NCBI GenBank assembly: GCA_035582835.1
Contig: JAYKAV010002639.1
Coordinates: forward strand, 401,043-465,042
Reading direction: 5' to 3'
Length of the DNA: 64,000 bases
From: Phoebastria nigripes
Lineage: Eukaryota > Chordata > Aves > Procellariiformes > Diomedeidae
Shown: positions 11,801 through 24,844 of the stretch, one piece after another
How positions within the stretch are numbered: the stretch's first letter is position 1
Layout of the letters: each line of letters begins with the position of its first letter
Notes under the pieces: model-generated
What the model was told of the DNA's origin: nothing
The model's database searches: none
Seen by the model: only the letters and a program-made list of their open reading frames with translations
Position numbers and translations under genes: made by a program

Positions 11801-14800
11801 TCAATTCAATTTTAAACAGAGTAACTGCTTAACATCAGTTGAGAATCTGCTGTGCTCCATTTTAACTTCCTGGAAAACAGCTACTAACTCAAGTCTTTCT
11901 TGCCTAGCAATCAGCAGAGACAGTCGTATAAGCACTTCTTCAATTAGAGGCAAGCACACGATCAAAAGTTAAAAGTCCACCGAAAAAAATGACTATGAGA
12001 GTAGACTTCAGAATGATAATCCTTATGCTAAAGTATGTAATACTGCTGAAATATGTATTCAAAGACCATTCCTGCATAAGAACAATAGCTACTCAAACTC
12101 CCAGGGTAGAAAATGAATTGGACAAGATTTTGTTATGGGGCAGTACCAATTCTTTTTTTTGCTTTTATCTCTTAAATAGCATATACTGGCTATCACTGTC
12201 ATTAAAAACATGCATTTTTAAAAACCCTTAAGCCACTGTTTCTAGTTACTCTCCTTGAAGATGTACTAGCTGGTAACATGGGAACTTTCATCATATATCA
12301 ATTAGTGAAAGAGAACTACTGCACATGCTAATTTACTGTTTTCATTAAATGGAGCTGAACAGCATTAACACTGATGAGCCTAATGAAATGAATATTACAT
12401 CTCAGTGGATACTCTGACTCAAAGGCAGAAAAGTACCTGCCGCTACAGGAATTTTCCACACTGAATTTTGAAAGAAAAAGCAGTTTGTATGGCTCATGCA
12501 CTCACACACATAAATCCACAGAAAATTTCAATTAAAAAAAAAAAAAAATCTTAAAAGAATTTATGTTTGGGAGAGATACAATTTGCTTTATCGAACAGAA
12601 TAAAAATGCTGTGTTTCTGCTACATTTTTTGTTGACTACCTTTTATCACTTATCCAGAGCCTTGCAGTCACAGGGCTTTGAGTATCTCTGTTCCCACTGC
12701 CCCTGGCTGTCTGGCTGGTTATGCAGCCATCCACAGGAACATAAAATAATGTCACAAGACATGAAAACTGTATGAATTTCCCAGTGAAGGGAAACAGGAG
12801 GGAAAAATACACTTCTCTTTGGTTATTGCCACTTTTGCTTCCAGTTTGCATGAATTAAACAGCAGTGTCTGCAAAAGGACTTGAGAGCTTCAGCTGGTAT
12901 TTAAGTGGGACTTGCATACTTGTGACCCAAATAGTGAATCTCTAATGCTGTAGACTCACCTCGTGGGCTCCTGAAGGCTAATGGCTGTCTGTGTTTTCAG
13001 AATAATACAAGAATAAGGAATCCCTTCAACCTTCATTACTTACTCAAAATTCAAATTATTGAAATTTATTTTCTTTTGTCAATTTAAAAGGCAGAGGGAT
13101 ATCAGCTGGAAATATATGCAGATAAGGTAAACAGTACCTGACTCCTTCTTAGCAGGTGGCCTTACAAGAAAATTTGAGTCAAGTGAGTGAGACAGGGAGG
13201 GAAAGGGTGTTAAAAGAGGCAGAAAAGCTAAGAAAAACCTCCCTGCTGCCTAACAATCAAGAGGCAAGAGGAGACAGGGAAAAGCTGAATACTAGAGAGG
13301 ATGGAGTGGATCCCCAGCTAGATTTGGAGTAACACATGATTCTTAATTGCACATGAGAAATTCCAAGCAGTCATGAAAAAATGCAAACCCCTTGTCCTAA
13401 AGGCAAAGGTAAGATGGAGCAGCTTTGCCTAAGAGTACCAAAAGCCATTCCAGGGAAAAGTATAAGAATTCAAGCTTTTACTTACAACTAATTCTTGCCT
13501 ATCAGCGATCTTCAGTGGAGGCATGATTCAGACTGTTTCTGACCTATCCGAGGCATGCGCTGGAAGCTGTCAGGGCTGCACGTCATCACCAGTGTCTCTC
13601 CTTATCTGCATGAAGGAGATCTGCAGAGGAGTCTGTATGAGAGACAGCAGCTCTGCTTCTTAACTAATGTAAATTAGTATAGCTTCATTATCTTTAGAGA
13701 GCTGTGACAAATGTATATCAGCTGAAGATCTGGCTTATTCTGCCTTGTTCTACTTCAAGCAAACACACTGTTTATCTCCATTTTAATGCAAAACACCCTA
13801 TTAAAGCCTTCATTTTGACACAAGTGGGCTGCATGAGTGAGAGAGAAAGCTGATAAGGTTCCCAACAGTTAGCAACAAGATCCTCAACTAATGAGTAAAA
13901 AATCTGAATCATGGTTTTAATATGTGAGTCAGAATAAGTGCAAATTGCCTTTTAGAAGTTGCCAGATCAAAAAGCTTGTTTTATCTAGGGCTGGCTTTTC
14001 CCCTCNGGTTTAATAAATTTCTACTCGCTGAAAGGTGTCAAAGTTCCTCTTTTCCAGTGCAACTATGGCAAGAAAAGCCACCATCTTACCTTTCCTATGT
14101 TCATTGCCACTGAAATAGTACCTACATAGCAGTATTTTCAGTCCTGGATATAATTAATAGTGATTTACATAACATTTAATAACAGTATATTTAATAACAA
14201 TTTAAGAAGATGAAAATTAATGACCATTATTGAATTAATCTCCCTCTTTCAAGTTCTGTATCACAACTGAAGTGTTGATTTTAGCATGCAAGTTGCACCC
14301 TCAGCAACATATTTCAGTCAATTTATATTGATATTCTGAGGTTACTCTCATTCTACATGTCTCTGCTTTTATTCTAATTTAGAAGCAGCAAGAGGTTAAC
14401 CAGAATTTAAAGGAAATACAATAGACAATTATACATTCCACTGCATGCCTGAACCATTTGCAATTATGAGTGGTATTGAATTTTTGTAGACCGAATTTCT
14501 AATTGAACTTCAGGAAATATTTGCCATCACTACATTTTATAAAAGATAAAAAGCGTTGTAGAAGGTTCAGTTTTTTAAATTAACTATTAAGCAAGATAGA
14601 CAGTGTTACCTTTCAATATTCAGTAGAAAAGTCAGCAAGAAGGAGAGATTAGCAAAGTTAATACCAGCAATAAACTCTCTGCCTCAGTTAGAGGTAAATA
14701 AGACACTTAGATAAATAAGGTATTTTTAGCTCTTCCAGACCTGATGAACTTCATTCTTTGACAGAGAAGGCACTGGCTAAAAAGGTCTCAGAGCCAGCAG

Positions 14801-15430
14801 CAGCCACCTCTGGGAATTCACGAAGGATGGATGAAGTGCCATAAATTGACAACATCATTGTTGCTTTCCCTGCTTTCTTTAGGGGGAACGAGGGTGAGAG
14901 GAGAAGCAAGGGAGCTACGTACCACGCAGCATAACTTTAATACTCTGGAACAAATAATTCAGCAACCTATTCATAAGTAACCGGAAAATTATAACGAGAT
15001 GACTTGCCACCAACTCTCTTCTCATGTTAACTTGTTCTTGGCAAATCCAAGTAACTCTCTTTACAGTGGGATAATGGCATTTGTGGGTAGAATGGGAGCT
15101 ATGAATATTTTATACCTTGGTTCTTAGTAAGGCTTTTCACAATATTTAACCTGATATTCGCAAACCAGCTACAGAATCATAGTTTAGATGAAAGAACCCT
15201 AACCTGCAAGCAAAATCATGCTCAAGAAATACTTTTCAGCGGTTTCTTGACAAAAGGGGAAGATGTATTTATGCAGCTCTGCAAGGCTTTGTTTTTATTC
15301 TAGTCTGTTTTCGCTAGCAGTCTGAGTGAAGGAATAGATAGCGTGCTTATACTAAAAATGACAGAAGTACTACAGTTATGCTTCAAGGCAGAAAAGAGTT
15401 GAAAATGGAGAAATAATCAGAAAAAAATCT
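8846..15430. other. AT-rich non-coding DNA
   Basis: No gene recognised. A mixed homopolymer (8 C then 22 A) lies at 9,018-9,047. Two less AT-rich patches, 9,243-9,780 and 10,850-11,370, contain open frames of 133 and 84 codons without recognisable domains. The remainder, for example 12.2-15.4 kb, is AT-rich single-copy-looking sequence. Confidence 0.5.
9018..9047. repeat. C8-A22 homopolymer pair
   Basis: Eight C followed by 22 A, then a degenerate ccaaacc-rich tail to about 9,066. Simple sequence; no element is attached to it. Confidence 0.9.
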
Positions 15431-15433
15431 GCA

Positions 15434-15500
15434 CGTTCAATAGGGACAACTGCAAAGTGCTACACATAGGCAGGAATAATCAAGTGAACTAATAGGGAAT
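15434..15500 (+). mobile_element. CR1 LINE ORF2 relic, short
   Basis: Translates, in one plus-strand frame, to [16 protein letters not shown], which matches the CR1 ORF2 segment just after the reverse-transcriptase catalytic motif (consensus form FNKGKCKVLHLGRNNP). The same protein segment occurs again about 120 bases downstream in the next CR1, so this is a separate older fragment or a local duplication, not part of the same copy. Confidence 0.6.
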
Positions 15501-15524
15501 GGGGAGCACTGGACTCCAGTCTCC

Positions 15525-16356
15525 AATCTAGATAGATTGGAGCATGGGGCAATCATCAATGGCATGAAATTTAACAAGTTCAAATGCTGGATTCTGCACC
15601 TGGGATGGAGTAATGCCACGCACAAGTGTGAATTGGGAGAGGAGTGGCTGGAGAGCAGCCCTGCAGAAAGGGATCTGGGGGTGCTGGTTGACAGCAGGCT
15701 CAATATGAGTCAGCAGTGTGCCCTGGCAGCCAAGAGCGCAAACCGCATCCTGGGGTGCATCAAACACAGCATAACCAGCTGGTCAAAAGAGGTGATTATC
15801 CCACTGTATTCAGCGTTGGTGCGGCCTCACCTTGAGTACTGTGTGCAGTTCTGGGCCCCACAATTTAAGAAGGATGTGAAGGTCCTTGAATGCATCCAGA
15901 GAAGGACAACAAAGCTGGTGACAGGGCTGGAAGGAATGTCCTATGAGGAGGAGCGGCTAAGGACTTTGGGTTTGTCTAGTTTGGAGAAAAGGAGGCTAAG
16001 GGGCGACCTCATTGCTCTCTACAGCTTCCTGAGGAGGGGAAGTGGAGAGGTAGGTGCTGATCTCTTCTCCCTGGTATCCAGTGAGAAGACACATGGAAAT
16101 GGTTCAAAGCTGCACCAGGGGAGGTTTAGACTGGACATTAGGAAGCATTTCTTTACCAAGAGGGTGGTCAAGCACCGGACCAGGCTTCTTAGAGAGGTGG
16201 TAGATGCCCCCAGCCTGTCAGTGTTTAAGAGGCATTTGGACAATGCCCTTAACAACATGCTTTAACTTTTGGTCAGCCCTGAATTGGTCAGGCAGTTGGA
16301 CTAGGTGATCATTGTAGGTCCCTTCCAACTGAAGTATTTTATTCTATTCTATAGAG
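15525..16356 (+). mobile_element. 5'-truncated CR1 LINE with 3' end
   Basis: A sense CR1 copy. It begins in the middle of ORF2 (LDRLEHG.., consensus LDRLDRWAD), runs through the C-terminal part of the reverse-transcriptase ORF to a stop at 16,263-16,265, and continues into the standard bird CR1 3' UTR (ggactaggtgatcattgtag, then gtcccttccaactgaa) ending in attctattctat near 16,356. CR1 elements retrotranspose by target-primed reverse transcription and are nearly always 5'-truncated, which fits. This is among the better preserved CR1 copies in the window. The catalytic FADD motif lies upstream of the truncation and is missing, so the copy is dead. Confidence 0.92.
15537..16265 (+). pseudogene. 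CR1 ORF2 C-terminal fragment, open frame
   Basis: A 242-codon open frame covering the C-terminal part of CR1 ORF2. Recognisable CR1 blocks in order: [15 protein letters not shown] (residues 10-24), [19 protein letters not shown] (about 45-63), [16 protein letters not shown] (about 91-106), [15 protein letters not shown] (about 144-158) and the terminal [14 protein letters not shown]. The ATG at 15,537 is an internal Met of the parent ORF, not a true start. ORF2 encodes an endonuclease and reverse transcriptase; the endonuclease, fingers and catalytic palm are all absent here. No frameshift or stop has accumulated in the 729 bases, suggesting a younger insertion than the other CR1 copies here, or chance. 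Confidence 0.9.
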
Positions 16357-16555
16357 CAGTTCTCCAGGGAGTATCTAGGCATTATAATGGATTTTGAGCT
16401 GCCCATGGTACTGAAAAAAGGGAAATGCCATTCTGGGATGTATAAATCTACAAGTACAACTAGCAAGTGAAACAATCCTTTGGTTCTGCTTAGTAATGCC
16501 AAGGCCCCTGCTGCAGTCTTCAGTCAGGTTTTCAGCAGCATTTCCATGAAAGATT
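16357..16555. other. Short spacer between two CR1 copies
   Basis: No gene recognised. It may contain further decayed CR1 sequence, but nothing can be aligned with confidence. Confidence 0.4.
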
Positions 16556-16945
16556 TGGACTAATCAATGTTCAAAGAAGAGCAGTAGGAACAATAAGAAA
16601 TTTAGCGAATGTGTCTGTAAGGACAGACCAGAAAAACTGAAGACTGTTTAGCCCAAGGAGGGAAGGACTGTAGGACATCTGATAATGGTCTCCAAGTATG
16701 TGAGGCTGCTTCAAGAAAAAGAACAATGTGTTCTCTGAGCCCAAGTGAACAGACTACAGACGTAGTGAACCACTGGAACAAGCTGCCTGAAGGGCTGCAG
16801 GTCTCACCAAGTGGAAATGTTTCTGAACAGGCTGGAAAAGCATGTCTCCAGAGTAACCGTAGGGCAGGCAGATGCCCATTTGAGTTCCCATCCAGCCATA
16901 CTTCTCCAGGCTCTTCTGAACAAGACCAAAGCACATGAGATGACA
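16556..16945 (+). mobile_element. Decayed CR1 LINE fragment
   Basis: A plus-strand CR1 fragment with several deletions. Recognisable blocks are the region equivalent to the end of ORF2 (gaaaaactgaagactgttta, then ggtctccaagtatgtgag) and gaaccactggaacaagctgc, equivalent to consensus HWNRLP. The usual CR1 3' terminal repeat is not visible. It is clearly older than the copy just upstream, and no reading frame survives. Confidence 0.65.
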
Positions 16946-19900
16946 TAATATATGCACACATGATTAGTTTTGTTTGTGTTTATGCTTTGTGTTACTGCTG
17001 TAAAATTTAACTTGCCATTCAGTTTGACCTATTTCTTTATGAAGTTCAGATGTTAATGCAATACAGGGAAGAAAACACTTTTATTTCCATTCTTTTGTTT
17101 TTGTGGATGAGGCTTTTCCAGATGGTGTTTGTGAACAAGGAAATCAAATATATATGTATATTGGCTACATTCATTGTCATTTCTGCGTTGTTGTTGTTGT
17201 GGTGGTTTCTTCAGCAAATGCAGATATATTCTTAATGACATACTGTCATCCATTTTGAGGAGTCAAAACAGAGAATTCTGGATTCCAACAGATTTGAGGA
17301 TAATCCTCTATCTGGTAGGACTCCCTTTTGTTATGGGACAGCAAATTATTTTTTTCTTCTGTTTACAAAGATTGGTTGTGAAAATTTCTCCTGCATTTTT
17401 GCTACTAATCTACTTTCTTGGAAGGAAAACTCCTATTGCACACATTGCAAGTATTTTCTGGTTCCAGTTCTAATTCAATTAGGTTCCAGCCTAATTTTAG
17501 GTCATTGGTAATGCCTAAAGTGAATATGTACTTATTTTGTCCACATGTGGAATTTGTTTGTAGTTTTCTCTCAGGTAAATTTCAATGGGCCCCATTTCTG
17601 CAGAATGGTGAAATTAATCTCTTTTAGCACTAAAAATATATGCTTTATTTCTATCGAGTTTGAGATCATGCAGAAAATGCTACTCCTTAGGTGTCAAATT
17701 TCTCATGTTGCTTAGTCACACATTTATGATTATTTTCTTATATCTCTTCTGAAATGAGACATGGTATTTGGAATATTGCAGATGGCAGCAACCTCTGAAT
17801 CAGTCATGCAAACCACTAGCTGTTTTCTCATATAGGACATAGATATGAGACCTTTGCAAATACTCTTTTACATGTTAACAAAGAAATTGGCCTTTAAAAT
17901 GGTGATAAGGAAAGGAAGGGAGTTCAAAAATAGCTGAAAAAAATCAACTGGCTGGTGTCGGTTTTGCAGGATTCCTGGATCCTTCTACNGTGTGGGATGC
18001 TTGAAATCCTAACATAGACTTTACTCATCTGAAACCTTACTCAGTCTTCAGTCAGTGTCAGTGCTGCATTAGCAATCGCCGCCTGGCTTTCTGCGATGGG
18101 GGAAGAGCTGGTTGCCTCCTGTGCTTTGCCAGGTCTTGTGCTAGGAGTTAGGGCAGACCCAACAAGAGGGGGACCACCTGAGCCAGCTGAACATTTACTT
18201 GTGCCCCATTGGGAATACCCTCCCTGACACTATTCCAGAAGAAAATGTAAACCTGAAGTGACTCTTGCTATAAAGTATTTCCATTTTTATTACATTGAAC
18301 AACACACTGGACAACAAATGTTTGTTGAAACTGGAAAGGGGGAAGCCTGCCTCTTAGATCTGCTTTGTCTTCACCATGCCCATGGAGGCAATTAGTGTGA
18401 TGGTGCTGTAGGCTCAGCAAATATTTACTTATGCCCAGGAGGGGCTGCAAGGTGAACTGTCAGTGCAGCAGATTGCCTCTCACAAGGAGAAAGGGCTGAG
18501 AGCTGTTCTGAGAAGAGAATTTAGGGAGTCCTTCCTTCAAAAGTGAAGAGGATATTTGGAGCCCAGGTTTGAAAGGTATTTAGGAATCTGAAGATGTAAG
18601 GAAATGTTTGGTGGTTTACCCAGGGCACCTGGCATGTTAGTTCAGTGAGTAACAGCCCAGGCTGGCCCCTACAATAAAACACTGAACGTGGGATGGGACA
18701 TCTGCGTGTTGTTATGGCTCATGGGCAAATTAACTGCCTCAGGGGGGACCCCTTACCACACAGGTCTTCTCATTGGATTTCCAGGGGACTCTGCTTGATG
18801 TGTTGTATTGTCAGTTCAAAGCTTTCTGATGGTTGCCATGAGGCCACATGGGCCCCACTTGGGAGCATGTTGCCCAACGCCACCCTCTTATCTTAGCTCG
18901 TTGCAAGGCATCCTGCTATTTGGGAAGAGGCGTGCAGGTCAGGACAATGATGGATTGATATTGTGGCTATGTGGCAATGAACAGCACCATATTGAACTGG
19001 TGCAGCTGTGCAGTCGTGTCAGTCCAGGTCAAAGTTTTGACATAAATGCTTGAGTCTCTTTGTATGGACGTTCGGAGATGGGCTCACAGTCTGTAACTCC
19101 TTCCTGCAGCATAACACCCCTTACCCAAACCAGCCCCTCTCCGAGACCTGTGTTACTGACATCAATGACTAGAAATATTAGTCATCAGAAGAGTGTTTTG
19201 GTTCAGGATAGGTCTGTGTTTACCTCCTTTCCTGAGTCACTCTCAGCCTTCAATAAGAAAAGAACCCTAGAAGTAACTATTTCATATTTAACAGAAATAG
19301 GGGAAGCTGTATAAACACTTCATCTTTTTCTCTGAGGATTTGGTATGATTAGAGTTAGCAGTAGCCGAAAATGGTGTAAAACAGTTGAGGGGGGAGAGAA
19401 AGAGAGAGCGGCTCCTGTTCCTCACTGTTTGAGGTGTGATACAAACCGGTGATAGATGAATTGCTGCAGTTACAGGCTTTATAAGACATTAGGTGTGAGG
19501 ACTGCGTGGCTGTGCAGCACTCTGCTGAGGCACCTGCAGAGCCTCTGCATCCATCTGGATGGGAATCAGCTACTAAACAAATACTGTCCCCAGAAAACAA
19601 ACAAAATGCTATCCTCTAACATTACATTAGTCCTCCACTTAATAGATCAAGAGGCAGAAACAATAAGGCATGACAAAGTGCAGCACTTTAAGGAGAGTTG
19701 CAGTAGGAGGAGATATGGACAGTCAAGGTTAGGAAAGTAGAATAAAAACTTTTAAGGACACTTCACATATTCATTGAAGCTGGAAGGCTGGGGCTGCTTT
19801 ACTTGCAACTCTTGTCAAAGCTTACACTGACTGCAGTGAGCTCAGAATTGGAGTTGAAGGCCCCAGTTGAGGAGAGCACTCAGCCAAATCCTTAAGTGTT

Positions 19901-22900
19901 TTGTTGATGAGGGCTAGACTGAAGGATGTGCTTAATGTGCAGGTGCCAGTGCTCATAGAAACCCAATTGAAAATGCATATCCCACAAGGACTGCAGTGCA
20001 AAGTTTCACATTTGCTTTCTGACAGCGGTTCTGCTGATAGAACCTTCCTGCACGCGGTTTGCAGAAAGGCAACGCAAGCAGCAGGGTGACGGTGACAGGA
20101 ACAATGGTATATCATTTAAATAAATACATAAAGCTACTTATCATTTGCTGTGCTTACAGCCCCAATTGAGAGATATTCAATGGAATACTGGCATCAAGTG
20201 GCAAGAGGAAAATGCTATATGTTGTCTAATCCTTTTTCATCCTTGGACTAATACACAGCATTCTGCAGGGCAAGAAAGTAATCCTCGTCCCCGGTTTATA
20301 AACCGACTTTGATCATGAGGAACAGATAGTTAGAAAAGGTCCTGTTGGACATAAGAGACCTAGAAGGAAAATTGATGTTAACTATGCCTTAGAAGCACAA
20401 AAGCACGTGGGCCACCTTAGCGTATTTAAGGCTTTCAGATTCCTTACCTTCTGTATGACACGAATTGACCCAAAGACAAAACCAAGGAGATGTGCCCTTA
20501 GGATGCTTAACATGCATAGACAACAAGAGTATGCAGTGCCTGCCTTCTTAATGATGTAACGTTTAAACTAGGGCTTCTAAATAGTCACTTCTCAGTAGCC
20601 ATTGGCTAAAATACAGAAAGGGTCCAGGTTGCTGCAGCCACAGGAATGTCCCCACTGCTGTTTGAATACCTACATCACTGCGCTGCAGTCAGCCACCCTA
20701 CTGTCTCCTTGCTTCTCTTCTCTCTCTCCTACACACACACAGAGAGCAAATCTTGCTTTCAGCATTGGCCCAGCTTCAATAAGAGAGGTGTTCTCACCGA
20801 AGAGCTGGCGCTGCCCGGGGCGTTAAGGCACGCTCCTGGAAAGAAGGGAATTGTCTAGGGCTGAAAAAGTCAAATCAAATGGAGTCTGACCTTCCTCATG
20901 GTGAGGACTCCAGCCATTAGTTTGTTATATAAAATATTGTCATCACACTACGCTTGTTCCAGTACCATGTATGGGAAGATTGAAAAGGACTTTTGTAATG
21001 GAAATGCAAGATTTTAAAAGGCAATTTTTAGCCTCCCCATTGGGAGCTTCCCATATGAAGCTTTTCCAACTAAATACCAGGATTATCAAGTTCCTTGAAG
21101 GAATTAATTTCAAGAAAGCAGCTGCCAGTAAAAGAAATCTAATAGGATAGTGCCTTAACTTGGAAGATACATGATGCCATTCTGCACCTTAAGGGCAGTA
21201 CAAGTGTTTTGAATTCGTATTTTTGTACCCATTAATTTATCTTAGATCAAAGAAGTCAACTAGTAATATGCCCTTTGGTGCTATGTAATCATTTCTGTAT
21301 CTTTCTACCGGTAGATAGTATGCCATACTTAGAAAAAATACATTACATACCCTACTGANGCTATAAACCTGGTGAGCCCTGATAAGAAGTATTATTGTTT
21401 CCTTTTTTGTCTTGGAAAGAATGAAAAGCCATTTTGCATTTCTTTCTTGAAGGAACATATTTACTTCAAAGCTTGAAAATATCTACCAGTTCAGAAAGAA
21501 ATACATTCACTTCTGGCTATCTTCTTTACATCTGTGATGAGAGACGTACAAGTTAATATATTATTTGATTGCAATTAAGTCAGCGTTAATTTTTCAGCAC
21601 TCTTGTTTTGTGAGAGTACAGCTTCAACCTTCACAGCATGATGACAGTAAGGCAGTGATATAAACTCCCAGCAACTTATCTTTCAAGGATTACCTATGAG
21701 AAAGTAAGCTGAGGCAAAAGATCAGTATATAGTTCCAAATTTCATCTCTCAGCTTTCAAATTTGGGTTGCGCATGGTTCTATTATTTCTACAACTCAGTA
21801 GATCTTCACAGTAATCTCCAAAGAGCAAACACACCAAATCACACAGTATTACACAACAGTGCTGCTGAGCTAAAGAGACACGAATAATAAAGGTGCAAAA
21901 TAAAGTTGCCAAAGAGATGTGGGCTTCTTAGTTGTCACCATGTTATCAGTCTCCTACATAACAAATATAAACAGACCTCAAGAAAGTGTGCCTTAGTGTC
22001 CCTTATGATGTGGGAGTATTTTTCATTTTTCCCCTGCATTTTGTGATCTGATGAGCTAAATTCAAGTCATTGGAGTTAGAGGCAAAGCAGACATGGTTCT
22101 GTTAGGGGCTGACAGCCTCTTACATTCCCAGGAAATGTATCATCATAGTGATACAATCACTAATCTTACTTCTTCTAAACAAAACGTTTTTCGAACTTTG
22201 CTTTTTCATGTAGAGACAATTCCAGTTTCATGGAAAGGTTTTAAAAGCCTTCAGTACAACACAACCTGTGTGTGAAACTTCATTACTGATACAAAACTGA
22301 ACTGCTCTGAGATGGACTGTTGGCTGCAGTTACTATATTGAATCAAGCTAGTCTCATCTGAGAAAATGAGGATAAATACTGCCAAGAAAAAGGAAATGTC
22401 AACTCTTCTTTAGCTGTTTGGTCTGTGTTTAAAAGTGATCAACACAGCTGGGGGGTTAGGTAAAATAGAAAAGCAGTAAGGGTGGCTATAAAACAAGAGT
22501 TCAAAAAGATACATCTTTAACAAGCTCAANTACCTTCAAAAGAAGATATGAAAGACAGAAAATCAAATTAGATGCTTATTTTTGTTTTTATCCAGGTGTT
22601 CACCAGCCTGCCTGAATGAGCTTGTCCAGGGTACTGCTTCAGTTGGTTCAGGTTTGCCTCAGCTGCTGCTGTCACCGGCACTAATTACAGGGATGTTCAT
22701 TTTGCTCCTACTCAGCAAAACCACAATGAAGTGTAGTCTAAGATATATCTCCACAACTGCAGCCACTCATGTTTTGCTATGGTTAAATTAACAGCGTGCT
22801 GCAGCTGCTGTGAGGTGTAAGATGCCTTTACCGCTATAAATTTCTGATTAGACGGTCATGGATGATTAGCAAGGGTAAAGTCTGAAATATTGGACAGGGA

Positions 22901-24840
22901 AGACAGAGCAAAGACACTTCCTTGGGAGGTGTATTTGTGTCAGCTTGTGTTAATAATTATATCCTCTGTATCTGCACACCTAGTTTATCTCTACAGCTGT
23001 TATCAGACCTTTCATCTCAGTACTACTCTCTTTCCAGCCTAAACCATATTTCTTCCCCTGTGGAAGGTCAAATGAGGACAAGGACACTGCAGGGCAGCTA
23101 CTTGATTTGCTTATGGTAGTGTCCTCAAAGCCATCATTTGAGAAACAGCCTGGTTCTTTATGTGCCAAAAGTAGTTATTTGCCCCTTTTTGGAGGATCTG
23201 GAGGTGGGCCAAAGATTTGTAGAGATTCTGCTATAAGATGGCATGGCTCTGTGGGCTGTTATCAGAAGAGCAGCTTCCTGCAGCTGCTAACATACCCATT
23301 TGTAACAAAAAATGTCCTTGCCTTCAGCTAAACCATACAGCATTGTACACTGGGAGTAAAGACAAGCCTGATGGACTTATGTAGAAGAAGAAAAACAGGA
23401 AGAAAAAATGGAAGGANTATTTATAGAGGGTGATTAAACTTGTTTTAAATCCAAACACAAGAAAATAAGACAAACTTATCTTTTTGGTAGAGCTAGATCA
23501 AGGGACAACTCCGACACTTGTCCCTGCTCAGCCTGCACCAGCACGCTGAGCTCTGGGCTGAGTTAACCAGGGCTTCAGCCAGAGGCTGCAGGAGGCAGGG
23601 ATGGAGCTTGACTGCTGCTCACGCTGCAGGATGCAGCTGCTTGTGCTGCTAACCCCAATGCACGAATCTTCACTGTGCACTGGGATGCTCTCATGTGGGC
23701 AAAGCTCAACCTCTTTATACCCAAGTTAACTCTATGGCTAGAGCTAACTTAAGTGGTAATGGGGTGAGGCATTGCTACAGATCAGAAACTAGTGGAATGA
23801 ATAAAGGAAATGGAAACCAGGAAACACAGCAGGAACAAGTAGACAGTATTTGACATGGCAATGACTGGGAGTAAGCTGAAGAGGTGTGTAGTGCTGTTGA
23901 ATAGGCACGTTCCCCCATATCACCAAATTAACAAGGTACACAGGAGTTGAGAAGTTTCAAAGGAATGGAAAAGGTGACATGTCCTTGCTAGAAAGCCAAT
24001 AAAGACCAAGAGGCAGGCGTGTGCTTTTCAGACATTAAAACCTCTAGTGAAACTGTGGTGGTAAGTTTTCCCTTTTCCCACAAGGCTGAAATTTTAGAGA
24101 ACGTAACCAGAATACAAACTTACACAGAGTTTAGCTACAGGGAATTTTTTTTCGGTTCCAGCTCTAGCAGAAACATTTCAAAACACACCCACAAGGAAAT
24201 GCTCTGAGTGGTAAGAATCGAGGCTGTCATTCAAAAAAATCTCTCACTGCCAACTCTGCTGAGTATCTTCACAAGACGGGGAAAAAACACCATGGGAGCT
24301 GCTAAGGACAGAGTGTTAGGAAAGACAAAGACCTTCCCGAGAAAGTAGAGCAGATGGGTGGACTTTAAAACATTCTTCCTTTCCCACCACTGAGAAATAT
24401 TACAACTTAAAAATCACTTCTCCCCCCTGCCCAAGGTTCTACTTTTATTTTTCTACAGAATAAATAAATCTTACTGACTTCTGCAGTTAGTTTTTTTCTT
24501 CTGTAGGTTAAAGGGATCTCCCAGCTTAACTTCTCCCTGTCACATCTGCCCGACATCACTCGAGAAGAGGAGTCTGCAAGGTCTAACGAATACCTTTGTT
24601 TCGAACCGCAGCTACAACAGACACACAGGTTCCCGCATCACTTTGGTTATGCTGCACACCAGGTCTCTGAGGGTGGTCTGGATGTTTGCCTGCCTGTCCA
24701 GAAAAGGATATTACTGTCACAAGTAGCTTCGCTAAAGTCAAAAAGAGCGGTAGAGGTGCATNGGTGAAAAATGGTTAGGAGGGATAGTTTGAATCTTGAC
24801 AGCTCTCAACTAGACAGAAACCTGCCAGCTCCTTTTGGGC
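16946..24840. other. AT-rich non-coding DNA
   Basis: No gene or confident repeat. Minor features: a GTT/TTG triplet run at about 17,189-17,203, a short CA run at about 20,731-20,742, a perfect 14-bp palindrome cggtttataaaccg at 20,292-20,305, and a GC-richer patch at about 23,500-23,720. Isolated N calls occur at 17,989, 21,359, 22,530, 23,417 and 24,762. Open frames are below 100 codons and unrecognised. Confidence 0.5.
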
Positions 24841-24844
24841 AAAT

